Assembly: GCF_016808335.1 (NCBI RefSeq)
Contig: NC_053146.1
Location: 12,469,015 to 12,533,014, forward strand
Length of the DNA: 64,000 nt
Source: Panicum virgatum
Taxonomy: Eukaryota; Streptophyta; Magnoliopsida; Poales; Poaceae
Direction: 5' to 3'
Shown here: piece after piece, positions 37,775 through 48,072 of the stretch
How the letters are laid out: each line of letters opens with the position of its first letter
Position numbering within the stretch: position 1 is the first letter of the stretch
Program-made: the position numbers and the translations under genes
The notes under the pieces: model-generated
Seen by the model: the letters and a program-made list of their open reading frames with translations, nothing else
Databases searched by the model: none
Told to the model about the DNA's origin: nothing

Positions 37775-37954
37775 GAGATCGTTCCGCGGGTTCGAGGGGG
37801 ATGTGAATGGGCCGCGTGCTGGGCTTTATTGAGTCTTTTCCTTTCTTCCGAATTGGAAGGAGGCCGTAAGCCTAGTTGTTTTAACAGGCGTTTGTGTTTT
37901 TTAAAAACGGTCTTAGTACCCCGATTAGGGTGTCCATAATTGTGGCACCCGACA

Positions 37955-37970
37955 GTAGCCCCCGAGGCTT
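37955..37970 (-). other. Polypurine tract next to the 3' LTR
   Basis: AAGCCTCGGGGGCTAC on the minus strand directly abuts the LTR (TGTCGGGTG). It is the expected plus-strand primer for reverse transcription. Confidence 0.75.
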
Positions 37971-38472
37971 TGATCGAGTCAATGGATTCGGCCAAATGGT
38001 GATTTCCCTTTCGACGTGATTAGTCAATGTCGCGTACCCGCCAGGCGCGCCAAAGCGCCAGCCCAGCAGATGTGACAACACGCCGGTCGGGGTAGTGTGC
38101 CCGAGGGGGGAGTGCTTCGAGGCGCGCGCCTCTTTGTTTGTTTGTTTGAAGGACAAGACGTGTCCGCGTGCTGAGGGGGGCCAGGGCGATGGTAGCGCCC
38201 GCTGCTTGGCAGCTGGTGCTCCCGTCGCGCTGGCCCGTACGTAGGGCCTTGGCCCCGGCGTTCCTGGTTGCTTTACGGGGCGCCGTTCGAGGGCATCCGG
38301 CCAGAGCCGATGCTGCACCGCTTAGCATTCAGGGGCTCAGCTCTACTTTATTTCGTTCGGTCGTGTCTCGGCGCGGGGACCGAGGACATCCTTTGCTCGT
38401 GGAGCGCCGCTTCGTCACGGGCGATACAAGCCTCCGCTCTTTGATAAGCTTGAAGCTTTGTGCCCGGCGCAG

Positions 38473-38480
38473 CTATAAAT
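38473..38480 (+). promoter_or_regulatory. Candidate antisense promoter TATA box
   Basis: CAGCTATAAATAGGGG is followed by a pyrimidine-rich leader (CTTCTTCTCCAG). It could start an antisense transcript that ends near the AATAAA at 39128, or one that runs on to the gene at 40529. Not distinguishable by eye. Confidence 0.5.
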
Positions 38481-39127
38481 AGGGGTCGTGGGGTTTCCCT
38501 TCTTCTCCAGCCTCCCGACTCTTTCTTCCAGTATCACCCTAATTTTGTAAGGTTTTCTCTGCCCTTTTGTGACCGGCCCCCAGATGGGGTGGCCTGGCTT
38601 TTTTAGGCTTTTGGCGCTAGAAGGATGCTTGCGAGCGGTTGGGGAAGACCGGAGTGGGCGTGCGCTCCATCCCTCAGGTTCAGTGGGATCAGCAGAAGAG
38701 CATTGGGCCCGTGGGGTCATGCTTCCGCGATGTCCCCTAACCTGAAGGGGGATGGAGACGCCTGACCGGGGCGCTGGCACCAGGTCCGGCGGCTGTTTTT
38801 CGCATCGTCCCCCCCGGCGACAAGGTTGCTCTCGGGGAGACGGTGCGGAGGGCGCTGTCCGCCAGCTCGACCCCCCGCATGGTCTTCGGTGGAGGAGACG
38901 CCAGAAGAAGGCTTGCGAGGAGAGCGTCCCGCTGGACCCGTGAGGTCTGGGGGCCGCTTCTCGCATCCCTAGCAGCCTCGCTGCTGCGTCAGCTAGGGGC
39001 TCGGTGCCTTTCTTCGTCGCTCGCTCCTCCCCAAGACATGGAAAATTGCCACGTAGGTGGCACCATGTTTGTATCTTTCGATGGCTTCGCGCCGGTGACC
39101 CTTTGTAATCTTGACTTGCATTTGAGC

Positions 39128-39133
39128 AATAAA
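39128..39133 (+). terminator. Candidate poly(A) signal
   Basis: TTTGTAATC...GAGCAATAAAATCCCC looks like a plant 3' UTR end on the plus strand. Confidence 0.4.
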
Positions 39134-39247
39134 ATCCCCTTTCCCCTCTGAGGGGAGGATTACCGAGGGTATAGGGGTGTACATAGAGTTACGACCCTTG
39201 AATGTGTGAAGTCACCTTCGCGGGGGCGCGTCAGCGCACCCGCGGGT

Positions 39248-39262
39248 GTAGCCCCCGAGGCC
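39248..39262 (-). other. Second copy of the polypurine-tract sequence
   Basis: GTAGCCCCCGAGGCC on the plus strand repeats the tract next to the LTR, but no LTR follows. A third copy is at 44633. Confidence 0.6.
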
Positions 39263-40385
39263 TTGGAGGAGAGTTTGTGCTTGTCCAAGGGCTATAAACG
39301 TTGTCCCGCTGGGTAGCTTTACTGGGATGGCCGTCCAGCGTCTTTTTCAGCCGGCATCGGCGCTTTTTCAGCCGGCCTCGGCACTCTCAGTGCTGGTACA
39401 GCGATCCGGCGTTCAGCTTTAGCCGTTAGGGGAACGTACGCCAATAATAGCGGCGGGTTCGGTTTACGCATGGAGCTTCATAAGTGACGGTTGTCGATTT
39501 CTTCGAGGGTGTGGTTTTGAACCGTGGTGTGCGAGGAGCCCCCAATCTAGGCCCGTGTGAAGGCGTTCAGGGGAAACCTTCGACTTCGACTACGACCCTC
39601 GTCGCCCTTCCGCAGGGAGGAGGGGTGAAGCGCACCATGCTACCCATGCCCGGGCCGCGAGCTATGGCTGCTTCAGTGAGCTATTAGCGGGTTGTTCAAG
39701 CGGACGTCCGTGCCCCATTCGATAGGGGTCGGCTCGTGGTCCATAGACACGTCTCATAAAGCGCTCGCGAGGGTTCGCTAGGCGGGGCTCGAACCCATTC
39801 GGTAGGGTTTGAGGGCTCGATGCTCTCCCTCGATGGGATACCCATTCTAGGCACCCTCGACTGGCCTTGAACACTGCGTAGGATGTCTCGAACTCCACGC
39901 TCGAGGGTAGCTTGTACGGCACATCCCCGCAGTCCCTGACTCTGGTGATCTGGGGCGCCTGTCGAACCCCCTGAAGGGCCAGGCTTCGACCCCCTGATCA
40001 GTAAGGCCTCGAAATGCGATTCCTTCGAGGGTAGAGAGACCCCTATGAAGGAATATTCCGTCGTGGTCTGAAAACGTCGCAGAGCCGCGAGCCGCGCGCG
40101 CGCGGGTCTTCCGCCGGTAGCGGGCGACGTGGCCCGATTTGGGCGGCACGGCGTGGGCGCGCCTTTTCAGGCGTCCGCCTCGGGCAAGTGAAGCGGCGTG
40201 GGCGGCGGCTGACGGATGGGATAGCGCAACAGTCGCGCCGCGCCCGCCGGTTACGGTGCCGCATTTATTGTCGCGTGCGCACGTGGAAGACTCCGCGGTC
40301 GAGGGACCCACCCGTCAGCGATAGCAAAATCTACCGCCTTCAATGCGGTAGATTTGGGCCATGGCTGCGGATGCGGCCGTAATGG

Positions 40386-40395
40386 TGAATAAATA
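40386..40395 (+). promoter_or_regulatory. TATA-like box upstream of antisense gene
   Basis: GAATAAATATGAAG about 135 bp before the ATG at 40529, followed by a CT-rich leader. It is a candidate core promoter for the antisense gene. Confidence 0.4.
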
Positions 40396-41443
40396 TGAAG
40401 AGAAAGGGGAGGTTCCGGGTTCACCTGGCCATTTGCTTTTGCTCTGCTTCGCCTTCTCCGCATCCCCTGCATCCTGAGCCTTAGCCATCCAGAGCTTTCG
40501 TTCCCACATTCCCCTTCGAATCGAAGACATGTCAGACATCCAGGAACCCTTGCCGTGGGGGAGGTCCTCCGCCACCGTGGCGGTCCTGGAGCAGCTGGTC
40601 GCCGACCGGCTGCCGCCACGGAACCCAGACTTGGGGGCGCCGGCGTGGATTTCCCCGCACCCGGACGAGACCGAGCCGAAGCCCCCGCAAGGCTATGTCG
40701 TGAGCTTCGTATGCCTCCACGAGCGGGGCTTCAGCGTTCCCATCAGCAGGTTCATGCGGGCCTTATGCGACTACTACGAGGTGGAGCTGCACAATTTCAG
40801 CCCCAATTCCATCTCGCAGGCGGCGGTCTTCGTCGCCGTCTGCGAGGGGTATCTCGGCATCGAGGCCCACTGGGACCTCTGGGTTCATCTGTTCCGCGGC
40901 GAACTCTTCGTCGAGAACGCGCGGAACCAGCCGAGGCGGTACGCGCGCGCCGGCGGCCTGACGCTCCACGTCCGCCCGACCCGGAGGAACTTCTACATCA
41001 CGAGCAAGATGACGACGAACAACGCTGGGTGGAGCCGAGGGTGGTTCTACCTTCGGAACCACAAGGGCGCGCTTCCGGAGTTCACCAACAAAGTTATCCG
41101 GGAGCGACCGCCGAAGTGGGACTGGGGGGTGTCGCCCCCAGCGCAACAGGCCAAGCTCGAGGGCCTCACTGACGCGCTGGTGCGTCTGGCGAAGAAGGGG
41201 CTGACGGCAGCGGCCGTCATCGCGAACTTCCACCGGCAGAGGGTTATCCCTCTCGTGGAAAGGGCCCTGCCGATTTTCGAGCTCGCCCCCGGGAGCAAGG
41301 TCGAAGGCTCGAGGACGTCGAGCAAGCTTCTCTCCCACACCAACGCCGCCCGGAGGGCGAAGTACGCGGTGGCAGACTTTCCCCAAGATCCCGCGGATCT
41401 TTGGAGGATCAAGATGCGCCCCGAGCCGGGGTATATTTCCCTG

Positions 41444-41518
41444 GTACGTTTTGGCTTTGAACTTGTCGTGCGTTGTGTAATTCCCCTTTCCTGACCCTAT
41501 TTCCGGTGTGTTTTACAG
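41444..41518 (+). other. Intron 1 of antisense gene
   Basis: Donor CTG/GTACG, acceptor TTTTACAG/G, phase 0. At 75 bp it sits at the short end for plant introns. Confidence 0.8.
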
Positions 41519-42117
41519 GGGTTGAGGTGTGGCACCTCGAGGCCCCCGGTCCCAGAACAGCGCTTGATCAATCGCCTCCACGCGGAGAAGATGAAGAGGC
41601 GGAAGGACGCGGCGGAGACAAAGGCCGAGAGAAAGAGGAAGAGGAAGGCGAAGCACGACAAGGCGTGCAAGCTCGCTCGCTCGGAGGGGAAGGCGCGGCC
41701 CGCCACACCCGAGTCCTCGGAGGAGGATGAGGAGGAGGCCTCGGACCCCGAGGACCACGTTCCGAGGAGGGACGGGGAGGGCGCGAGCCCCCCACCGTTC
41801 TACCTGTGGGACGAGGAAGACGGAGCGACCGTGGCGCCAGAGGAACCGAGGGCCGCAGGGGGGCCATCGGCGAATCCCTCCCTCGAGGATGCGGCGCGGG
41901 AGTCATCCCCGTCGGCGGGCGCCGAGGAGACGCCCGTGCCCCAGGTGTTGATCCGTGGCGCCGAGGCTGCGGCGGGAGAGGAGTCGTCCGTGCTGGCAGC
42001 CTCGAGCCGCCGGGCCGACACGAGGGGGGCGCCTTCGGGGCAGTCTTCGAGGGACGGCTCGATGCCCCGGGCTCGAAGGAGCGCCACGAGGAAGCGGAGC
42101 ATGAGTGCTCGATCTGG

Positions 42118-42197
42118 GTAAGTATTTTGGATTTCGTCTTTGTTACGTATCCGGTGGATTTCTCGATCCTGCTCAACTCGCGTCTCTTGATTTTCAG
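42118..42197 (+). other. Intron 2 of antisense gene
   Basis: A perfect GTAAGT donor and a GATTTTCAG acceptor, phase 2, T-rich inside. Confidence 0.88.
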
Positions 42198-43074
42198 CCC
42201 CGGGGCCGTTCCCAAAGATGCGGTGCAGCTTGCCCCGGCCAAGGCTCTCAAGACCGGGGCGCGCAGCACGCCGCACACGGCACCGCAGCCCCAGCCTGCT
42301 GTGGATCTTGAGGCGGCGGCCGCGAGGCTATGGGAGGCCCTGGCCCGAGGGGCCCGGGCGGCGCAGCAGGCTCAGGCACAAGAGGAAGGCGACGCCGGCC
42401 AGAGTGGCGCCGAAGCGGCTGCTCAGGCCGACGATGCCGAGGAGACCGGCCGGGGCGGTGCCGGTGGCGCCGCCCAGGCGGCCATCGACATTGAGGCCGG
42501 TCAGGGCGACGCGGCCCGCGCCGCCCGACCGGATACGGAAGGAGAAGCTGGAGGGGGCGAGCAGGAGTGCCCTGCCGGTGGCGCAGAGGAGGATACCCTC
42601 GTCCATGAGCCCCCGAGGGCTCAGGGCGAGGGTGTCGCGGAGGAAGAGACGGCGCAAGAGGCGCTAGGGGTGGGAGGAGCTCCCATCTTGGAGACCGCCG
42701 AGGCCCGGGACGAGGGTATCGTTGCGGTAGTACCCGTGCCAACGGCGCAGGAGGGCGCGACGGCGGTGGTGGAGCTGCCAGACAGCAGCGAGGAGTATGG
42801 GGACTCGATGGACATCGACCCCGCTGCTGCGGCAAGTGCCGCCGCGCACATTGCCGAGTTCGCGTCGGCCGGCGCGGGCACGCTCGAGGCAGGGACGTCC
42901 GAGGGGGGCCATCTCGGGGCGATCGTTCCGTCCGGGGTCCCCTCGGAGTTCCTCCGCAAGGAGCAAGAGGAAGAGGAGGCCTGGAACAAGCAGATGGGCG
43001 TCGGGCGCGAAATCTTGCAGGCCCTCGACCGTGCTTATCAGCTCCATCAGAACGCGGATTACCAGGTCAGCCAG

Positions 43075-43152
43075 GTAAATATTTCCCCCCGGAAATTGCT
43101 CGGATTCGGTTTTAGTTTTTACGCGTCTTCACCCACGCCCTCCCCTTTGCAG
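43075..43152 (+). other. Intron 3 of antisense gene
   Basis: Donor CAG/GTAAAT, acceptor CCTTTGCAG, phase 0. Confidence 0.82.
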
Positions 43153-43689
43153 CAGCTGAGGGAAATCTCGCGCCAAAAGAGCGTCGAGATGAACCGGCTG
43201 TACTCCCAGATGAGCCAGCTCGGGCAACACAACGCCGAGCTGGTGCTCAAAAACATCGATGCCAATACAAAGATGGCCGATCTGGGAGTGCGTCAGCAGG
43301 CACTGGAGGAGGAGCTGGCGCGGGTTGCTGGCGAGCGAGTCGTCCGGAGGGCGGCAGCGGAGCAGAAGGCCCGAGAGGCCGAGGCGCAAACTGCCGAGCT
43401 GCAGCGCCTTCGGACGGCGCTCGAGGAGAGAGCTCGCGAGGCGGAGGTGCAGAGCGCGAGCTGCAGCGCCTCAGCACGACGCTCGAACAGCAGAAGGCCG
43501 AGCTCCTCCATAAAGAGGTGGCCGTGGTCGCGCTCACCGGGACCCTCCGGGAAAAGGGCGAGGCCCTCGAGGGGAAGGAGGTGGCCCTCCAGAACATGGG
43601 GGCCACCCTTAGAGAGAAGGAAACCTCCTTGTCCTCGCTCGAAGAGGCCGCCCGTACCCAGAGGGAGGAAGCGCAGAAGAACATGGCGG

Positions 43690-43755
43690 GTGAGTACCTT
43701 TGATTTTTCGTCGATTTGTTTTCTTTCGTAACTGACATTGGTTTTCTTTGCTCAG
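43690..43755 (+). other. Intron 4 of antisense gene
   Basis: Donor GG/GTGAGT, acceptor TTTGCTCAG, phase 1. The split codon becomes GAG, and the frame continues into exon 5. Confidence 0.85.
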
Positions 43756-44632
43756 AGCTGAGGCAAAGGGTGGCGGACGAGACAGCGTCGAAGGAAGCGG
43801 TCCACACCGCGCTTACGGCGGCACAGATGGAGTTTGCTGAGTTGGAGCAGACCGCCGTGAGCGTGTGTCAAGAGCTCGAGGGGGAGGGTGCTGTCTCGGG
43901 CAGTTCGGTGATCAGCCACCTGCGCGCGCTAGGCGGCCGGGTTGCCGAACACGCCAAGAGCACCTTCCGTCTCGGTGTCCTGCGGGCCCTCGCCGTGGCC
44001 TCGACACACTACCTCATGGATCTCCAGAGGGTGTCGTCGGGGTACGTCGTTCCCAATGATGCGGATGCAGACGCCGCGTCGGTCATCATGGACGAAGCCG
44101 ATGCAGCCGCGGAGGAGTTCGCCACCGTCCTCGCCGAGAAGCTCGAAGCAGACATCCCTCCCATCGCCTTATTCGACGCCCCTGAGGGCCCGCAAGGGGG
44201 GATGATAGCCTGTAGGAAAACTGGGCCTCGAAGCCCATTGTAACTAGATTAGTGTTTATGTCATAGTCGCGCTTTGTAATCGTATTCTATGAATACAAGA
44301 GATTTATTTTCGTTAAATTGACTGTGTGGCCCGTCGAGGCCTTGTGCGTTCGAGCCTATATTTCTTTACTTTATTTCCATGTTCTTCGTATGCGCGTTAG
44401 ATAAACATCTGCGAGGAAGTTCGCGTTCGTAAGCAACGTAGGCGTAGGGTGGTGAGGGGGGTGCCGTATCCCGGAGGCGTAGGCGGCCCCACGACTCGGC
44501 CAGCCCCGTACCGTAGTTGCTTACGCCTCGCGTCCGTTTTTTCCAAGGATACGAGAAAAGCTTAGGGTCGAGACGGAAATATTTCGAAAAACATTGGCGA
44601 CTTTTTGGGGACGTTCGGGGGTTCCCCCCGTA

Positions 44633-44646
44633 GTAGCCCCCGAGGG
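44633..44646 (-). other. Third copy of the polypurine-tract sequence
   Basis: GTAGCCCCCGAGGG on the plus strand, about 165 bp past the pol stop, at the border between pol and the antisense module. Confidence 0.6.
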
Positions 44647-44751
44647 AGGCTCGGCTTTGCCGAGGGTAAAGCCGGGCGTACCTCAGTGTTAACGCACATC
44701 CTAGCCTTCGAGGGCCCGGACGGTTCCCAAAAATAAGCCAGTGAAGCGTAC

Positions 44752-44757
44752 TTTATT
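44752..44757 (-). terminator. Candidate poly(A) signal after pol
   Basis: AATAAAGTACG on the minus strand, 55 bp past the pol stop codon at 44812. Confidence 0.4.
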
Positions 44758-44811
44758 ATTTCTGGAAATTGAAGATACAAGTACGAGCAAATGCACAAAA
44801 AACTTGAAATT

Positions 44812-47800
44812 CTAGGGATAGAAACGACGTAGCTGTTGTATATTCCAAGCGTTGGGGAGGACTTCGCCTTTTTCGTTGGCCAGCTTGTACGTGCCGGGCT
44901 TGAGCACCTCGGCGATTATGTACGGTCCTTCCCATGGAGGTGAGAGCTTGTGGCGGCCCCTGTTGTCCTGTCGAAGCCTTAGCACCAAGTCCCCTTTGTT
45001 GAGGTCTCGGCGCCGGACCCTCTGCGCTTGATACCTTCGCAAGGACTGCTGGTAGCGCGCAGAGTGGAGGAGCGCCATGTCTCGAGCCTCGTCCACTTGG
45101 TCCAGCGAGTCTTCACGAGCTCGCTGGTTTCGTTGTTCTTGATATGCCTTAAGCCTCGGCGATCCGTACTCCAAGTCAGTGGGGAGGATAGCCTCGGCAC
45201 CGTAGACCAGGAAGAATGGAGAAAAGCCCGTGGCTCTGCTCGGGGTTGTCCTCAGGCTCCAGATGATCGAGGGCAGCTCTGTGAGCCACCTTCGGCCGAA
45301 TTTGTTCAGCTTGTTGAAGATCCTCGGCTTTAGTCCTTGGAGGATCATGCCATTGGCACGCTCCACTTGCCCGTTCGTCTGTGGGTGTGCCACAGCCGAC
45401 CAGTCCACACGTATGTGGAAGCTGTCGCAGAACGCCAAGAACTTCTTTCCTGCGAACTGGGTGCCGTTGTCGGTGATGATCGAGTTCGGGACCCCGAATC
45501 TGAAGACGATGTCGTTGAAGAATAGAGCTGCTTGCTCGGATTTAATCTTGCCGATGGGTCGAGCCTCGATCCACTTGGAGAATTTGTCGACCGCCACCAG
45601 CAAGTGGGTGAAGCCCCCGGGTGCCTTCTTCAGCGGACCGACGAGGTCCAGTCCCCACACGGCAAACGGCAATGTGATGGGGATCGTCTGCAGGGCATGA
45701 GCCGGGAGGTGTGTTTTTCGAGCGTAGAACTGGCAACCCTCGCAAGTCCGCACGACGTCAGTGGCGTCGGCGACCGCGGTGGGCCAGTAAAAGCCTTGCC
45801 GAAACGCGTTACCCACGAGGGTGCGTGGCGCGGCGTGGTGGCCGCAGACGCCAGCATGGATGTCGCGGATCAGCTCCTTGCCCTCGGGGATGGGGATGCA
45901 TCGTTGCAGGACACCCGAGGGGCCACGCTTGTGTAGCTCATTGTCGATTAGGACGAAGGACTTGGCCCTCCCGGCGAGGCGCTGCGCCTGAGCACGGTTC
46001 GAGGGTAAAATCCCTCGAACCATCCAGTCAAGGTACTGGATGCGCCAGTCTCGCAAAGTGGGGGCCTCGTCGACTTCCATTGCTTCGGCCTCGTCCGCGG
46101 AGGTGGTCCCGAAGTCAATGTCCATGGGCTCGACCCCGTCCGCCTGGGGGTTCCCGTCGGGGGACCCGGTGGACGAGGGGCCCGGCTCCGACCGGTCCTT
46201 GAATTCGGCGGAGGGCTTGGTGACGTCGCGGGCGAAAATATTCGGGGGGACGGTGGTCCGCCCCGAGGCTATTTTGGCCAGTTCGTCGGCGTCCTCGTTG
46301 TACCTGCGCGGGACATGATTGAGCTCGAGGCCGTCGAATTTGTCTTCGAGGCGGCGCACCGCGTTGCAGTATGCCTCCATCTTCGAGTCGTAACAGCTAG
46401 ACTCCTTCATTACTTGGTCGACGACGAGCTGAGAGTCACCGCGCGCGTCGAGGTGTTTGACGCCGAGCTCGATGGCGATGCGGAGGCCACCGAGGAGGGC
46501 CTCATACTCTGCCATATTGTTTGAAGCAGGGAAATGCAAACGGATCACGTACCGCATGTGTTCTCCGAGGGGTGAGATGAAGAGGATACCGGCACCGGCA
46601 CCAGTTTTCATCACCGACCCGTCGAAGTACATAGTCCAGCATTCGCCCTGGATTTGTGATGGGGGTAGCTGAGTGTCCGTCCACTCAGCCACGAAGTCAG
46701 CCAAGATTTGGGACTTGATCGCTTTGCGGGGGGCGTAGGTGAGAGTCTCTCCCATCAGCTCCACAGACCATTTGGCAATTCTGCCCTCGGCTTCCCGGTT
46801 GCGGGCTATCTCTCCCAAAGGGAAGGACGAGACCACGGTGACGGGGTGGGCCTCGAAGTAGTGGCGCAGCTTGCGTCGAGCCAACACTACTGCGTAGAGC
46901 AGCTTCTGAATCTGCGGATAGCGTGTCTTAGTTTCAGACAACAGCTCGCTGATATAGTACACCGGCCGCTGGATGGGCAGAGCATGACCCTCCTCTTGTC
47001 TTTCAACCACGATCACCGCGCTGACCACTTGGGTCGTCGCAGCTACGTATAGATAGAGGGGCTCGCCGTCCGTAGGTGGTGTAAGAATGGGAGCACGGGT
47101 AAGCGATGCCTTCAGCCTTTCGAGGGCTCCTTGAGCTTCGGGGGTCCATGTGAAGCGCTCGGTTTTCCTCAAGAGTCGATACAGGGGCAAGCCTTTCTCG
47201 CCGAGACGCGAGATAAAACGGCTAAGGGACGCTTGGCATCCCATGACCCTCTGTACCCCCTTTAAGTCCCGGATCGGTCCCATCCGAGTGATGGCCGAGA
47301 CTTTGTCAGGGTTGGGTTCGATGCCCCGCTGGGAGACAATGAAACCCAAGAGCATGCCTCGAGGCACCCCGAATACGCACTTCTCGGGGTTAAGTTTTAC
47401 CCCTTTGGCCCGTAGGCAATCGAATGCGATCCTGAGATCGGCAACCAGGTCGTCCGCCTTCCTGGATTTTACAACGATATCATCGACATATGCCTCTACG
47501 CACCGCCCGAGATGGTCTTCGAAAACGTGGAGCATACACCGTTGATAGGTAGCTCCGGCGTTTCTGAGGCCAAAGGGCATCGTAATGTAGCAGTACATGC
47601 CGAAAGGTGTGATAAAAGAGGTCGCGAGCTGGTCGGACTCTTTCATCTTGATTTGGTGGTAACCGGAGTAAGCATCAAGAAAGGATAAGAGCTCACATCC
47701 CGCAGTAGTATCTACAATCTGATCAATTCGTGGCAAAGGAAAGGGAACCTTCGGACATGTCTTATTCAGACTAGTGTAGTCCACACACATCCTCCAGTTT

Positions 47801-48072
47801 CCACTCTTTTTCTTCACTAATACTGGGTTAGCCAGCCACTCGGGATGGAATACCTCTTTGATGAATCCGGCCGCCAGAAGCTTCTGCAACTCCTCGCCGA
47901 TCGCCCGGCGCTTGAGCTCGTCGAAGCGTCGCAGGCGTTGCTTCACCGGCTTGGAGTGGGGTCGGACATCAAGAGAGTGCTCGGCGACCTCCCTCGGTAT
48001 GCCAGGCATGTCCGAGGGGCTCCACGCAAAGATATCTGCGTTGGCGCGGAGGAAATCGACGAGCACCACTTC
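44812..48072 (-). pseudogene. pol part: reverse transcriptase, RNase H (two), integrase
   Basis: 1085 codons counted from 48069, in frame with gag-protease upstream but separated from it by a TAG at 48073-48075. Residue numbers run from 48069. Seen: RT about 55-300 with YVDD at 194-197; a first, Ty3-type RNase H about 300-410 whose usual catalytic Asp site reads YVAATTQ; a second RNase H about 475-605 with D483, E521, D545 and D593/D595 intact; integrase zinc site H738/H744 with C776/C779, and catalytic D808, D867, E903; then a GPY/F-like module (GPYIIAEVLKPGTYKL). These enzymes copy the RNA and insert the DNA. A decayed first RNase H with an added archaeal-type one is the known Tat pattern. 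The frame itself is open to its end at 44812. Confidence 0.93.

Larger units (their letters stand above)
36667..37954 (-). repeat. 3' LTR of the Tat element
   Basis: 1288 bp, from TGTCGGTG to CACCCGACA on the plus strand. The TATA box on the minus strand (TATAAAAG) is at 37041-37048. The U3 part holds four copies of CCTCGAGCGAGGCG. Confidence 0.97.
37971..40528. other. Non-coding module between 3' LTR and antisense gene
   Basis: GC-rich, with many CTCGAGGG and TTCGAGG motifs. It contains a plus-strand TATA at 38473, AATAAA at 39128, a second polypurine-tract copy at 39248, and a tandem TTTTTCAGCCGGC repeat at 39349-39385. Frames here carry no recognised domain. Confidence 0.6.
40529..44243 (+). 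pseudogene. Antisense gene of the Tat element, five exons, 'putative gypsy type transposon' domain, one frameshift
   Basis: Exons 40529-41443, 41519-42117, 42198-43074, 43153-43689 and 43756-44243. All four introns (75, 80, 78 and 66 bp) are GT-AG and keep the frame, and the encoded product is about 1138 codons. Exon 1 matches the plant domain Pfam calls putative gypsy type transposon (FVCLHERGFSVPISRFMRAL, then YYEVELHNFSPNSI). Exon 2 has a basic KRKRKAK stretch, possibly a nuclear signal. Exon 3 is Ala/Glu-rich and disordered. Exons 4-5 form a long heptad-type coiled coil, then an acidic tail ending near 44243. In exon 4 one G appears lost at about 43458, which shifts the frame; the later exons only make sense after it. 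Antisense genes are known in Tat elements such as Grande; their role is not established. Confidence 0.82.
44244..44811. other. Intercistronic zone between convergent antisense gene and pol
   Basis: It holds the antisense 3' UTR (TTTGTAATCG...AATACAAGAG, 44274-44300), a third polypurine-tract copy (44633-44646), a GGCTCGGC/GCCGAGGG hairpin just after it, and a pol-side poly(A) signal at 44752. Confidence 0.6.

Noticed and set aside
38843..39151. 102-codon plus-strand frame between 3' LTR and antisense gene
   Set aside because: No domain and GC-driven; the transcription signals around it are reported, but not a protein.
41568..43807. Minus-strand frames opposite the antisense gene, as a continuation of pol
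   Set aside because: They show Arg/Pro-rich shadow composition and no retroviral domain; the plus strand has the splice sites and domain.
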